From NCBI RefSeq assembly GCF_938045205.1, contig NZ_CALIMY010000103.1, forward strand, positions 1 to 10,254: a stretch of 10,254 bases of DNA, written 5' to 3'. Each line of letters starts with the position of its first letter. Position 1 is the stretch's first letter. The translations under genes and the position numbers were made by a program. Below the pieces are notes generated by a model. That model searched no databases. It was not told where the DNA came from and was given only the letters and a program-made list of their open reading frames with translations. This DNA is from an uncultured Campylobacter sp. (GTDB lineage: Bacteria > Campylobacterota > Campylobacteria > Campylobacterales > Campylobacteraceae). Below, one piece after another: positions 1 to 6,467 of the stretch.

Positions 1-1
1 G

Positions 2-97
2 CTTGCGAACCAGATTTATGAACTGGGCTCTGATATTGAAGTTATTGTGCCAAAGCTGCTGCGGCAGAATTCCATCTACTTTATCAAAAGTAGTTAA
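2..97 (+). CDS. C-terminal end of an unidentified rightward gene (5' part outside window)
   Basis: An open frame runs from the left edge to a TAA at 95-97. It gives 31 residues that begin LANQIYELGSD and end NSIYFIKSS. The mix of hydrophobic and charged residues, with no low-complexity bias, looks like the end of a genuine protein, and no start is visible because the gene begins to the left. The frame is convergent with the substrate-binding protein gene on the other strand. A nested inverted repeat covers its last codons and stop. I do not recognise the family from this fragment. A chance open frame of 31 codons cannot be excluded. Confidence 0.5.
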   Translation, partial: LANQIYELGSDIEVIVPKLLRQNSIYFIKSS

Positions 98-109
98 AAT
101 TTCTGCCGC
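61..109. terminator. Nested hairpin over a stop codon, between convergent genes
   Basis: The outer arms GCGGCAGAA (61-69) and TTCTGCCGC (101-109) pair perfectly over 9 bp. Inside them CTACTTT (76-82) pairs with AAAGTAG (87-93) around a 4-nt loop. The structure contains the TAA at 95-97 and lies 74 bp beyond the stop of the leftward dctP-type gene. There is no clean U-tract on either side, so it is not a textbook intrinsic terminator. A bidirectional 3'-end or RNA-stability structure is the likeliest role; this is inference. Confidence 0.5.
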
Positions 110-182
110 TTGTCGCGCCTGAGCTACTTATTGTGCCGGTCTGTTCGTCTCGCTTTAATTTTTATCGCTAGCAGCACCCACT

Positions 183-1376
183 TTACTTTGTCGCTCCTAA
201 ATTTTTGCTGTCCGTCGCGTTAGAATCGCTCGCAGCGCCGTGATTTTCGCTGCTTGCAGAATCTGAGCTTGTCGTACCGCTAGGGCTTGCGGAGATTGGA
301 TTTGCTATGCTTTCGCCCGCGATGCCACTTACGTTATTTATGTAGGCTACGGTGCTTATTTTGTTCCATTCTCTACCGATTTTCAAAAACGCGCGCTGGC
401 TGTCTAGGATCTCTTTAAACATCGGATCTTTCGCCGCTTCTTCGTCTAAAATTTCATTCGTTGCTTTTTTAAGTGCGGCTATCACGTCCGCAGGAAAGTC
501 GCGCACCTGCACGTCCGGAAACTGCGCTTTTAGCTCCGCCCAAATGCGAGCGTTTTCGTAAAAGCCCTTATTTTGGAAGTTCTCTCCGGCAAGTCTTGCT
601 GCAGCCTCTAAGATCGCTTGAAGATCCGCAGGCAGCTTCTCTAGCGCCTTTTGATTTACCAGCAGCTGGCAGTCTCCCATAGGTTCTTGCCAGCCTGTGT
701 AGTAGTATTTAGCCACTTTATGAAATCCAAGTGGCATATCATAGACAGGGCTTACCCACTCGACCGCGTCGATCGTACCCATCTCTAACGCCATAAATAG
801 CTCGCCCGTAGGCACCGTGTTTATAGTAGCGCCCAGCTTGCTCATCACCTCTCCGCCTAGCCCCGGTATGCGGAATTTAAGCCCTTGCAAATCTGCGACT
901 GAGTTGATCTCTTTTTTAAACCAGCCACCCATTTGCATGCCGGTAGATCCCATCAAAAAGGTCTTTATGCCGTATTGCGCGAACATCTTATCGTTAAGCT
1001 CTCGCCCACCACCATAGTAGTACCACGCGTGCTGCTCATCGGTAGTCATACCGAAAGGCACTGCCGTCCAGAGCATAGTTTTGGCGTCTTTGCCTTTATA
1101 ATAATAAAGCGAAGTATATCCTAGATCGTATTGACCGCTTTTGACGAAGTCGAATATGCCAAAGCTTGCCTTATGCTTGCTCGGCGTATCGATGCGGATC
1201 TGAAGCCTGCCACCACTAAGGCTTTCGGCATAGTTTTTAAAATCCTCAGCAGCAGCGCCCAAAACGGGCGTAGTCGCCTCCCACGTACTAGCAAGTCTTA
1301 GGCGATAGACCTTATCGTCGCCGAAAAGCTGCGAGCACAAAAGCATGAGACATGCAAACAAAAAAATCTTTTTCAT
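183..1376 (-). CDS. TRAP transporter periplasmic substrate-binding protein (DctP/TakP-like) with Ser-rich tail
   Basis: The protein has 397 residues. The start is an ATG preceded by AAAGGAT at 1381-1387. Residues 1-19 form a Sec signal peptide (KK, hydrophobic core, then LFGDD). The mature part reads as a DctP-family binding protein, closest in feel to TakP-type 2-oxoacid/organic-acid binders. Family features seen are LKFRIPGLGGEV (167-177, with the conserved Arg169 expected to hold a substrate carboxylate), PTGELFMALEMGTIDAVEW (189-207) and the aromatic YYYTGWQEP (224-232). Such proteins capture a carboxylate in the periplasm and pass it to a DctQM membrane pair driven by an ion gradient. 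No dctQ or dctM lies within reach: about 1 kb without genes is upstream and a convergent gene end is downstream. The folded domain ends near residue 348. Residues 349-397 are low complexity with thirteen serines, plus Ala, Asn and Asp. The family is secure; the substrate is not. Confidence 0.9.
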   Translation of the reverse strand: MKKIFLFACLMLLCSQLFGDDKVYRLRLASTWEATTPVLGAAAEDFKNYAESLSGGRLQIRIDTPSKHKASFGIFDFVKSGQYDLGYTSLYYYKGKDAKTMLWTAVPFGMTTDEQHAWYYYGGGRELNDKMFAQYGIKTFLMGSTGMQMGGWFKKEINSVADLQGLKFRIPGLGGEVMSKLGATINTVPTGELFMALEMGTIDAVEWVSPVYDMPLGFHKVAKYYYTGWQEPMGDCQLLVNQKALEKLPADLQAILEAAARLAGENFQNKGFYENARIWAELKAQFPDVQVRDFPADVIAALKKATNEILDEEAAKDPMFKEILDSQRAFLKIGREWNKISTVAYINNVSGIAGESIANPISASPSGTTSSDSASSENHGAASDSNATDSKNLGATK

Positions 1377-1763
1377 TTATATCCTTTCATAAAGTTTTAA
1401 ATTCATAAAATTTCAAAATTTAGTGCATCGCTGGCTTAAAATTTAATCGCGTCCTGCGTTACTGCTACGAAATTCTGCTTCACGGTGTCTATTTTATCGA
1501 CACGTTGCTTTCTATTCTATTTTACGACGCTTCATCTTATAGACACCTTGCTTTGCAGACGTCTTATTTTGCGATATTTTGTTTCTAAGCGCTCTACCCA
1601 AGCTTTTTATTTTACAATGCCTGGCTTTGCGACTATAGGGCGCCACGTTAGTTTTAATTTTGCCGCGTTCGAGCGCACTTACTTGCACCTGCGCCATATC
1701 TAGCGATGATATCTTATCAAGCGCGCTTGCTTAAAAGCCTCCAACGCGGATCTTTTTCTCTTA

Positions 1764-1849
1764 GAAATGACAAAAGTATCTTAAAATGCCATCTCTGCGC
1801 TTTTGCAGATAAAATTCTCTTTTTCTTTCAAAGCGAGCTTTGTCATTTC
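1764..1849. repeat. Separated 11-bp inverted repeat
   Basis: GAAATGACAAA (1764-1774) is exactly the reverse complement of TTTGTCATTTC (1839-1849), 64 bp apart. The interior contains a smaller stem, TCTGC (1793-1797) with GCAGA (1805-1809). The arrangement resembles the remains of a short palindromic dispersed element, but with one copy in view it may be chance. Confidence 0.3.
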
Positions 1850-2044
1850 AGCAAGCTTAGACGCTACGCCATTTCTTTGATCTTAGACGGCAGAATCGTG
1901 CTTTTAAATTTAAAATTCCACAATCTGCGTGATCTTCGCGCCACACTGGCAAGCAAAGATTTAGCCTTTATATTTAAATTTTGCACCTTAGTTGAGCGCA
2001 AAATTCCGCGCGGAGTTTTGATGCAAATTCCTCGCGAAGCCTAG

Positions 2045-2445
2045 ATTAGAATTTTACGCAGAGCTGCCCCGCGTTGCCTAAAATTTTTGCAAAAATTCCG
2101 TGCCGCAAAATGCACTTAAAATTTTAAATTTGCTATTGCGCGGAATTTCTTAGCGTAAATTCCAGACCTTGAAATTTTGCTCTTGTTTGACAGCATAAAA
2201 TTTTAAAACAAAATTCTGTAGCCGCCATGCCATAAAATTTTATTCGCAAAGCCTGCTTGCTAAATTTTAAAATTTTAAGCCTAAGTCCGCAAAAATTCGT
2301 ATTTCACGTTTTAGAAATTCTATTTTGCAAAATTTTATCTCGCAGATTTCGCTCTATAAATTTTTACGCTCGATGAAATTCTACTCCGCATAGTTTGCGC
2401 TTCGTAAAATTCTAGCTCGCAAAATTTCGCTTAAAATTTCGCGAG
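2045..2445. repeat. Array of degenerate AAATTT-anchored repeat units
   Basis: In about 400 bp I count roughly twenty AAATTT, AAAATTC or AAATTTT words, usually flanked by short GC-containing blocks such as CGCA, TCGC or GCGC. Three units align clearly: GAAATTCTATTTTGCA (2314-2329), GAAATTCTACTCCGCA (2375-2390) and TAAAATTCTAGCTCGCA (2405-2421). Spacing is irregular, near 30 bp or its double. All frames are broken by stops, so this is not coding. It is too degenerate for a CRISPR array. Confidence 0.5.
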
Positions 2446-2449
2446 CTAG
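2412..2449 (-). terminator. Hairpin over the stop codon of the 80-residue gene; probable operon 3' end
   Basis: CTAGCTCGC (2412-2420) and GCGAGCTAG (2441-2449) pair perfectly over 9 bp around a 20-nt loop, itself a near-direct repeat of GCGAAATTTT when read on the minus strand. The TAG stop of the small gene (2446-2448) is inside one arm. On the minus strand the second arm is followed by AATTTTAC, a weak U-rich tail. Placement at the end of the Rrf2-DHH-small gene operon suggests a terminator or 3' stabiliser. Confidence 0.5.
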
Positions 2450-2688
2450 CCCTTATTTTCAAATAACTCCGCGTGTTTGCCGCGCAAAAACTCGACCACG
2501 GCGATTACCTCATCCGCGCCGCTAGCGTCAGAGTTCGCAAGTACCGTATCGATGTTTTCGATATACAGCTGCGCCGCATCAGCGAGCCGATCGCGTTTCA
2601 CGCCCGCATAAAGCAGCATCGCGTCAAGCAGGATATTAATCTCGTAGATGAGGTCCTGCTCGGCGATTTTTTCGTCATTAGTTTTCAT
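2446..2688 (-). CDS. Small acidic protein of unknown function, last gene of the Rrf2-DHH operon
   Basis: The protein has 80 residues and starts MKTNDEKIAEQDLIYEIN. Its ATG at 2686-2688 lies inside the last codons of the DHH phosphoesterase gene, an 11-bp overlap, so translation is probably coupled. The sequence is acidic and looks almost wholly alpha-helical: heptad-like leucines and isoleucines at 13-28, then two further helices ending in VVEFLRGKHAELF. There is no signal peptide, membrane segment, cysteine motif or known domain. The tight overlap with a conserved gene and the stop codon lying in a probable terminator hairpin argue that it is real. I do not recognise the family. A partner of the phosphoesterase is possible from position alone. 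Confidence 0.75.
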   Translation of the reverse strand: MKTNDEKIAEQDLIYEINILLDAMLLYAGVKRDRLADAAQLYIENIDTVLANSDASGADEVIAVVEFLRGKHAELFENKG

Positions 2689-3730
2689 CTTCTTCCTTTG
2701 AAATTTGAGTTTTTTTCTCGATTAGATCCACGATTTGCGCCTTTACGGCTTCGTACGAGCTCGCGTCTTTAAAGCCTGCAAACATCCCGCCGCTCGCGTT
2801 TACGTGCCCGCCGCCGCCGAGGAGCAGCTTCGCCATTTCGCTAACGTTGGTTTTGCCGTCTGCGCGGAAGCTGAGCGTTTTTTTGCTTGTTACGTCGATG
2901 AAAAAATCGACATCGGGATTTTGCGTCAAAAAGTCGTTGCCAATGACGCTTACGTTGCCGATATTGTAGGTCAAAATGCCCTTTTTACCGAGGTAGTCGA
3001 TCGCAAAGCGCTGCTTTTGCGCGCTTAGGCGGGTGACTACGAAATGCGAGACGAGATTGCTTAGCGTATCGTCGCGCTCGCTTTTAAAAAATTCCTTCTT
3101 TATGCCGTGCAGTGCGCTATCTAGCGCGATGTGTGCGTCCGCCTCGTCTTGAAATTTAAAAATTTGTTCTAACAGGAAAAAGATATAATCCCTGCTCTCC
3201 CGCTCAAACATAATTTTATTGATCTCTTTCGCGCCCGAGACCATGCCGAGGCAGACCTTGCCGAGCTCAAACTCGCTCTCATCCTTCAGCCAGATGTCCA
3301 CGGCGTTTACGACGCGCACGAGCTTATCTAGCCGCATCTCGCCGCCGAACATCGCGCTGAAAAAATCATACGTTATCTTCGTGGCGCAGCGCGACGAGTC
3401 CAAAAAATACCACGGGAATTTTTTCGCACACTCAAGTCCGCTTTGATGATGATCCAAAAGCATCATGCGAGCGTTGCGACGGGCTAGCTCGCCGTTAAAT
3501 TTCTCGCACTGCGCGGGCAGTAAATTTAGATCGGTGATCAAAACTAGGCTTTTCTCGTCTGCGTCTACGGCGAGCCGCTCATCGATACGAGCGAGGATGA
3601 GATCAAATTTTTCGTTTATCTCCTTGCCGTAGTTGGCGTTGAAAAATTCCACGTCCGTCAAGTAGTGCGCCGCGACGAACTGCGCGCCGTAGCCGTCTAG
3701 ATCGGTGTGGCTTAGGTGATATATTTTCAT
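2678..3730 (-). CDS. DHH/DHHA1-family phosphoesterase (NrnA/NrnB-like oligoribonuclease or pAp phosphatase type)
   Basis: The protein has 350 residues. The N-terminal DHH domain has motif I SHTDLDGYGA (7-16; metal ligands Asp10 and Asp12), motif II Asp67 in LITDLNL, motif III LDHHQ (92-96) and a probable motif IV Asp145 in VNAVDIW. The C-terminal DHHA1 domain carries the substrate-binding glycine motif GGGGHVNASGG (305-315). Proteins of this class use two metal ions to cleave short RNA oligomers from the 3' end, and some also hydrolyse pAp or cyclic dinucleotide products; which one applies here cannot be told from sequence. It is probably cytoplasmic, with no signal or membrane segment. Its ATG overlaps the Rrf2 stop by 4 bp (ATGA) and its end overlaps the next small gene by 11 bp, so the three are surely co-transcribed. 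The family is secure. Confidence 0.88.
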   Translation of the reverse strand: MKIYHLSHTDLDGYGAQFVAAHYLTDVEFFNANYGKEINEKFDLILARIDERLAVDADEKSLVLITDLNLLPAQCEKFNGELARRNARMMLLDHHQSGLECAKKFPWYFLDSSRCATKITYDFFSAMFGGEMRLDKLVRVVNAVDIWLKDESEFELGKVCLGMVSGAKEINKIMFERESRDYIFFLLEQIFKFQDEADAHIALDSALHGIKKEFFKSERDDTLSNLVSHFVVTRLSAQKQRFAIDYLGKKGILTYNIGNVSVIGNDFLTQNPDVDFFIDVTSKKTLSFRADGKTNVSEMAKLLLGGGGHVNASGGMFAGFKDASSYEAVKAQIVDLIEKKTQISKEEDEN

Positions 3731-4140
3731 TTGCGTTCTTTGCCGATGATGTCTGCTAGCGTGATCGTATCCATATACTCATCGACTTTCTCTTGAAGCT
3801 CGCCAAACATTAGATTGACGCGGCACAGCGTGCGGCCGTTTGGGCAGGCGTCGATCCCCTCGGCGGTGCAGTCAAATACCGTCGCCTTGCGTCTTTCGGC
3901 GCTTTTGATGATCTCGCTTAGTGTGATCTCATCTGCATTGCGCGCGAGCACAAAGCCGCCCTTGGCGCCTTTGAAGGAATTTAGAAGTCCCGCGCGAGCT
4001 AAATTTTGTAAAATTTTAGCCAAAAAGCTGCGTGAAATTCCAAGCTCGCTAGAGATCGAATCGACATCCATCGATTCCTCCTTGCCCGCGATGCAGATCA
4101 TTGAAAGCAGGGCGTATTCGCTTGCTTTTGTAAAAAGCAT
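3727..4140 (-). CDS. Rrf2-family transcriptional regulator with three-cysteine Fe-S type motif
   Basis: The protein has 137 residues, the usual Rrf2 length. The ATG at 4138-4140 is preceded by AAAGGAGAG, a strong Shine-Dalgarno sequence. The start MLFTKASEYALLSM is typical of the family. The winged helix follows: LGISRSFLAKILQNLARAGL (33-52) is the recognition region and FKGAKGGFVLAR (56-67) the wing. Cys91, Cys99 and Cys106 have the spacing of the cluster-binding loop of IscR/NsrR-type members, so sensing of Fe-S status, nitric oxide or redox state is plausible; that is inference. It heads a three-gene operon with the DHH phosphoesterase and a small unknown protein, transcribed away from rpsO. 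An interrupted GTGT/ACAC repeat over its probable promoter could be an autoregulatory site. No iscS or iscU genes are beside it in this window. Confidence 0.92.
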   Translation of the reverse strand: MLFTKASEYALLSMICIAGKEESMDVDSISSELGISRSFLAKILQNLARAGLLNSFKGAKGGFVLARNADEITLSEIIKSAERRKATVFDCTAEGIDACPNGRTLCRVNLMFGELQEKVDEYMDTITLADIIGKERK

Positions 4141-4161
4141 TTATTCTCTCCTTTGGTGTCA

Positions 4162-4180
4162 AAGTGTGCATTTTACACAA
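4162..4180 (-). promoter_or_regulatory. Probable promoter and possible operator of the Rrf2 operon
   Basis: On the minus strand TAAAAT (4170-4175) sits about 30 bp upstream of the Rrf2 ATG and could be a -10 element. It is framed by GTGT and ACAC half-sites (reading GTGTAAAATGCACAC), a 4-bp interrupted palindrome that could bind a dimeric regulator. No -35 element is convincing, as is common in Campylobacter. Both assignments are tentative. Confidence 0.35.
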
Positions 4181-4207
4181 AGAAAGCAAAAATTTAGGTT
4201 AATTAAG

Positions 4208-4240
4208 TATAATCGTCTCCTATTTTACCGATCAGGAGGT
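4208..4240 (+). promoter_or_regulatory. rpsO -10 element and Shine-Dalgarno site
   Basis: A perfect TATAAT at 4208-4213 is preceded by TTAAG in an AT-rich stretch, the usual Campylobacter housekeeping promoter style with little -35 conservation. AGGAGGT at 4234-4240 is a full-strength Shine-Dalgarno site 4 nt before the ATG at 4245. The implied 5' leader is short (about 25 nt), leaving little room for the long autoregulatory pseudoknot leader known from E. coli rpsO. Confidence 0.7.
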
Positions 4241-4244
4241 CATC

Positions 4245-4517
4245 ATGGCTTTAGACACGGCTCAAAAAGCACAGATAGTTGCGAAATTCGCTAGAAGAGA
4301 GAAAGATACGGGCTCTGCAGAGGTGCAAATCGCGCTTCTTACCGAGAGGATCACGCTTCTTACCACTCATTTGCAAGCAAATCCGAAAGATTTTTCATCT
4401 CGCTTAGGACTGCTAAAGCTAGTAGGTCAGCGCAAAAGAATGATGAAATATCTTAAAAACAAAGACTACGCAGTTTACTCCAAACTCGTTAGCGAGTTAA
4501 ATTTAAGAGATAAATAA
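4245..4517 (+). CDS. rpsO: 30S ribosomal protein bS15
   Basis: The protein has 90 residues, against about 89 in the family, and is colinear throughout. It binds the central domain of 16S rRNA early in 30S assembly and forms an intersubunit bridge with 23S rRNA. Conserved features seen are DTGSAEVQIALLTERI (21-36), then THLQANPKDFSSRLGLL (41-57), which includes the rRNA-contact residues His42, Asp49 and Ser52, and GQRKRMMKYLK (61-71) leading to the LNLRDK end. The ATG is fixed by AGGAGGT 4 nt upstream. The gene has its own -10 (4208-4213) and an intrinsic terminator 50 bp downstream, so it is probably a single-gene unit. It is divergent from the Rrf2 operon. Confidence 0.98.
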   Translation: MALDTAQKAQIVAKFARREKDTGSAEVQIALLTERITLLTTHLQANPKDFSSRLGLLKLVGQRKRMMKYLKNKDYAVYSKLVSELNLRDK

Positions 4518-4566
4518 GCTCCTTTGCTCGCGGCAGCGTTTATTTCGTCACTGCGATTTATACACG

Positions 4567-4595
4567 GCGTCCGTCAAACGGCGGACGCTTTTTTT
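4567..4595 (+). terminator. Intrinsic terminator of rpsO
   Basis: GCGTCCG (4567-4573) pairs perfectly with CGGACGC (4582-4588) around an 8-nt loop and is followed directly by seven T residues (4589-4595). This is a classic Rho-independent terminator 50 bp after the rpsO stop. Confidence 0.92.
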
Positions 4596-4708
4596 GTGCT
4601 CAAAATTTAGGCTTCCGTCTCGCTTACGAAATGTTTAAATTTATTTGGAATTTTTGAAGGTTGGCTAAATTCAGTACGGATGAGTAAATTTAATTTTAAA
4701 GGATTTTT

Positions 4709-5314
4709 GTGGGTTATTTCCACGGTATCGCGATTGATGTGAAAAAAGAGTCCGGATCCCACACAGACAGCCCCGCAGATGCGGGTATTTCGAATGATGC
4801 AGCTCGTGCAGCGGTATGGCAATTTCGGTTAAAAGGGCAGGGCGCGTACGTTTTTAAAATAAAAACGGACGATGGTTTTTATATTTTTGAAGGCGATGAA
4901 ATCGCCGGCTATGCTCCCGCTAGCCATGATAGCAAAGAAAAAGAATGCTTGAAAAATATCTCAAAAGGCGTAGATACCTTAGGCACTTATCGTTTGTCCG
5001 AGCCCATTTTGCCGGTCGGGAGACGCGGAGTGGGCTATATTGCGACCGACATAATAGTCTGCGCCGTATTTTGTATCACCGGAAATTTCTTTATCGGCGG
5101 CTATATATGGGGACTTTTAGCTTTTGCATTGTTCGCGATTTGGAATGATTTTTTTGAACGTAGCAATTTCCAAAAAGCTATGAAAAAATACGAAGCAGAT
5201 AGAGCTAAAAAGATCGAATACGACGAGTTTATAGCAAGCTTTGAAAGACGCGTCGCAAGTGAGAAGATCGACGAAAATACCGGGTTGATCACTAAAACAG
5301 AACCGAATAAATAA
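4709..5314 (+). CDS. Unidentified protein with a C-proximal membrane hairpin
   Basis: The protein has 201 residues. The start is GTG at 4709, 5 nt after AAAGGA (4698-4703); an in-frame TAA at 4697-4699 rules out a start further upstream. Residues 1-105 are soluble, with a beta-rich part around VWQFRLKGQGAYVFKIKTDD (36-55) followed by FYIFEGDEIAGY. After GRR (104-106) come two adjacent hydrophobic segments, about 109-129 and 131-147, joined by a short glycine turn. A charged, probably helical tail follows (FQKAMKKYEADRAKKIEYDEF, then to the end). By the positive-inside rule both termini should be cytoplasmic. There is no signal peptide. I do not recognise the family. It stands alone: the rpsO terminator precedes it and cmoA converges on it. 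Codon use matches its neighbours. Confidence 0.8.
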   Translation: MGYFHGIAIDVKKESGSHTDSPADAGISNDAARAAVWQFRLKGQGAYVFKIKTDDGFYIFEGDEIAGYAPASHDSKEKECLKNISKGVDTLGTYRLSEPILPVGRRGVGYIATDIIVCAVFCITGNFFIGGYIWGLLAFALFAIWNDFFERSNFQKAMKKYEADRAKKIEYDEFIASFERRVASEKIDENTGLITKTEPNK

Positions 5315-5411
5315 CGCAAAATTAAGAATTTTATCCTTTTTAAATGTGCCACTGCGCTCGCTATGGCGTATTTAATCGATGAAAATAGCTTTAGTGCAGC
5401 AAAATTTTATA

Positions 5412-5436
5412 TTGCAAGGCGATGTTTGCTTTGCAA
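5412..5436. terminator. Hairpin between convergent genes; possible terminator
   Basis: TTGCAAGGC (5412-5420) pairs with GCTTTGCAA (5428-5436) over 9 bp with one G-U pair and a 7-nt loop, followed by ATTTTCT. It lies between the 3' ends of the membrane-hairpin gene and cmoA. It is a modest candidate for a shared terminator, because the U-tract is interrupted. Confidence 0.35.
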
Positions 5437-5506
5437 ATTTTCTAAAATGCTTGATGTTAAAATTTAAAACTTAATCTTTTAGGCAAAATACGCGTTGTGC
5501 CGTTCG

Positions 5507-6211
5507 CTATTTAAACGCCGCGAAGCTCATAAAATTTGCCCATTTAAAGATACTTTCAACGCGCTTAAAGCCCGCGCCCAGCGCCAAAGCGCGGTTTTCC
5601 GCTTCGGTGTATGGCACTAGCACGTTTTCGAGCGCCTCGCGTTTTTGCGCGATCTCGTAGCGCGAATAGCCTTGCGTGCGCTTGTAATCCTCGTAAATTT
5701 CGATCATCTGACGCGCGAGCGCAGGCTCTTCGTAGACGATCTTTTCGCTAAAGATCAAAACCCCATCCTCACGCAATCCGTCGTAAATTTTACTCACGAG
5801 CGCGGCCCTGCGCGGCGGTCTGATGAACTGCATGGTGTAGTTTAAAATCACGGCGTCGCAGTCTGCGAGGCTCGCATCCAGCACGTCCGATACGCCAAGC
5901 TCGAGCTTCGCGCCGAACGCTGCCGCCTTGGCGCGGGCGTTTTGTATCATCGCCTCCGAGCTGTCGATGCCGCACAGCCGCAGATCGGGGCGTAGCGCAA
6001 ACAGCGCCAGCAGCGCGGTTGCAGTCGAGCAGCCAAGATCGATCACGCGGGCCTTTTGCGGCAGTATCCTTGCCAAAAGCTCGCTGCTAAGCCGCGTGCT
6101 AGCCTCATAAAACGGCACGCTGCGCCCGATCATATCGTCGAAAACCGACGCGACGCTGGCGTCAAACTCAAACTGTTTTTTGATAGGCTCTTTAAAAATT
6201 TCGTCTTTCAT
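5507..6211 (-). CDS. cmoA: Carboxy-S-adenosyl-L-methionine synthase CmoA
   Basis: The protein has 234 residues, the normal family length. CmoA converts SAM and prephenate to carboxy-SAM, the donor that CmoB uses to make 5-oxyacetyl uridine (cmo5U) at the wobble position of tRNA. Family marks in order are FEFDASVASVFDDMIGRSVP (14-33), the SAM-binding loop DLGCSTATA (58-66), acidic Asp83 in GIDSSEAM, LNYTMQF (123-129), the SEK block (155-157), and YEIAQKREALENVLVPYT (185-202), which is characteristic of CmoA and separates it from generic methyltransferases. The ATG at 6209-6211 follows AAAAGGAA (6218-6225). In C. jejuni the equivalent gene directly follows ribF; here 940 bp without genes separate the two, so it probably has its own promoter. 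No cmoB is in the window. Confidence 0.92.
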   Translation of the reverse strand: MKDEIFKEPIKKQFEFDASVASVFDDMIGRSVPFYEASTRLSSELLARILPQKARVIDLGCSTATALLALFALRPDLRLCGIDSSEAMIQNARAKAAAFGAKLELGVSDVLDASLADCDAVILNYTMQFIRPPRRAALVSKIYDGLREDGVLIFSEKIVYEEPALARQMIEIYEDYKRTQGYSRYEIAQKREALENVLVPYTEAENRALALGAGFKRVESIFKWANFMSFAAFK

Positions 6212-6467
6212 CCGTTTCCTTTTAATTTTGCTATTTACGCAGCACTCGATTTATACTTCCTACGCATGCTAAACGCAGAATTCTCACGCCGTGCTTCCTT
6301 CACTTACGAGACACTCTATTTGCGACCGCTACGCATGGAATTTTTGCGCTTAGTTTGCCTCGCGCGAAGCATACCTAAATTTTAAACGCAGCATGAGCGC
6401 TTTTAATGCAAGCGAGCTGCATCCCAGTTTACGCCCAACTTCTAGCCCGGATATGCTCGATGCATGA

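Larger units (their letters stand above)
1377..2445. other. Gene-free stretch of 1.07 kb
   Basis: No open frame here has a convincing start, Shine-Dalgarno site or recognisable family. Frames at 1485-1703 and 1706-2044 (+) lack protein-like motifs and I judge them spurious. The stretch contains the dctP ribosome-binding site at its left end, a 12-bp perfect palindrome CAAGCGCGCTTG (1718-1729), a separated inverted repeat (1764-1849), and from about 2045 a dense run of AAATTT-type words. No tRNA or rRNA signature was seen on either strand. It could be a decayed gene region overwritten by short repeats, but no ancestral protein can be read through it. Confidence 0.6.

Noticed and set aside
1485..1703. 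Overlapping open frames on both strands (72 and 61 codons)
   Set aside because: Neither shows a ribosome-binding site or protein-like motif, and both lie in repeat-rich non-coding sequence.
1706..2044. 112-codon rightward open frame
   Set aside because: No Shine-Dalgarno site, no family resemblance, and composition dominated by Leu/Phe/Lys codons from AAATTT words; it spans an inverted repeat, so it is probably chance.
5507..6211. Generic SAM methyltransferase for the cmoA gene
   Set aside because: The DMIGRSVP and QKREALENVL blocks together with the LNYTMQF motif are specific to CmoA, so the narrower call is justified.
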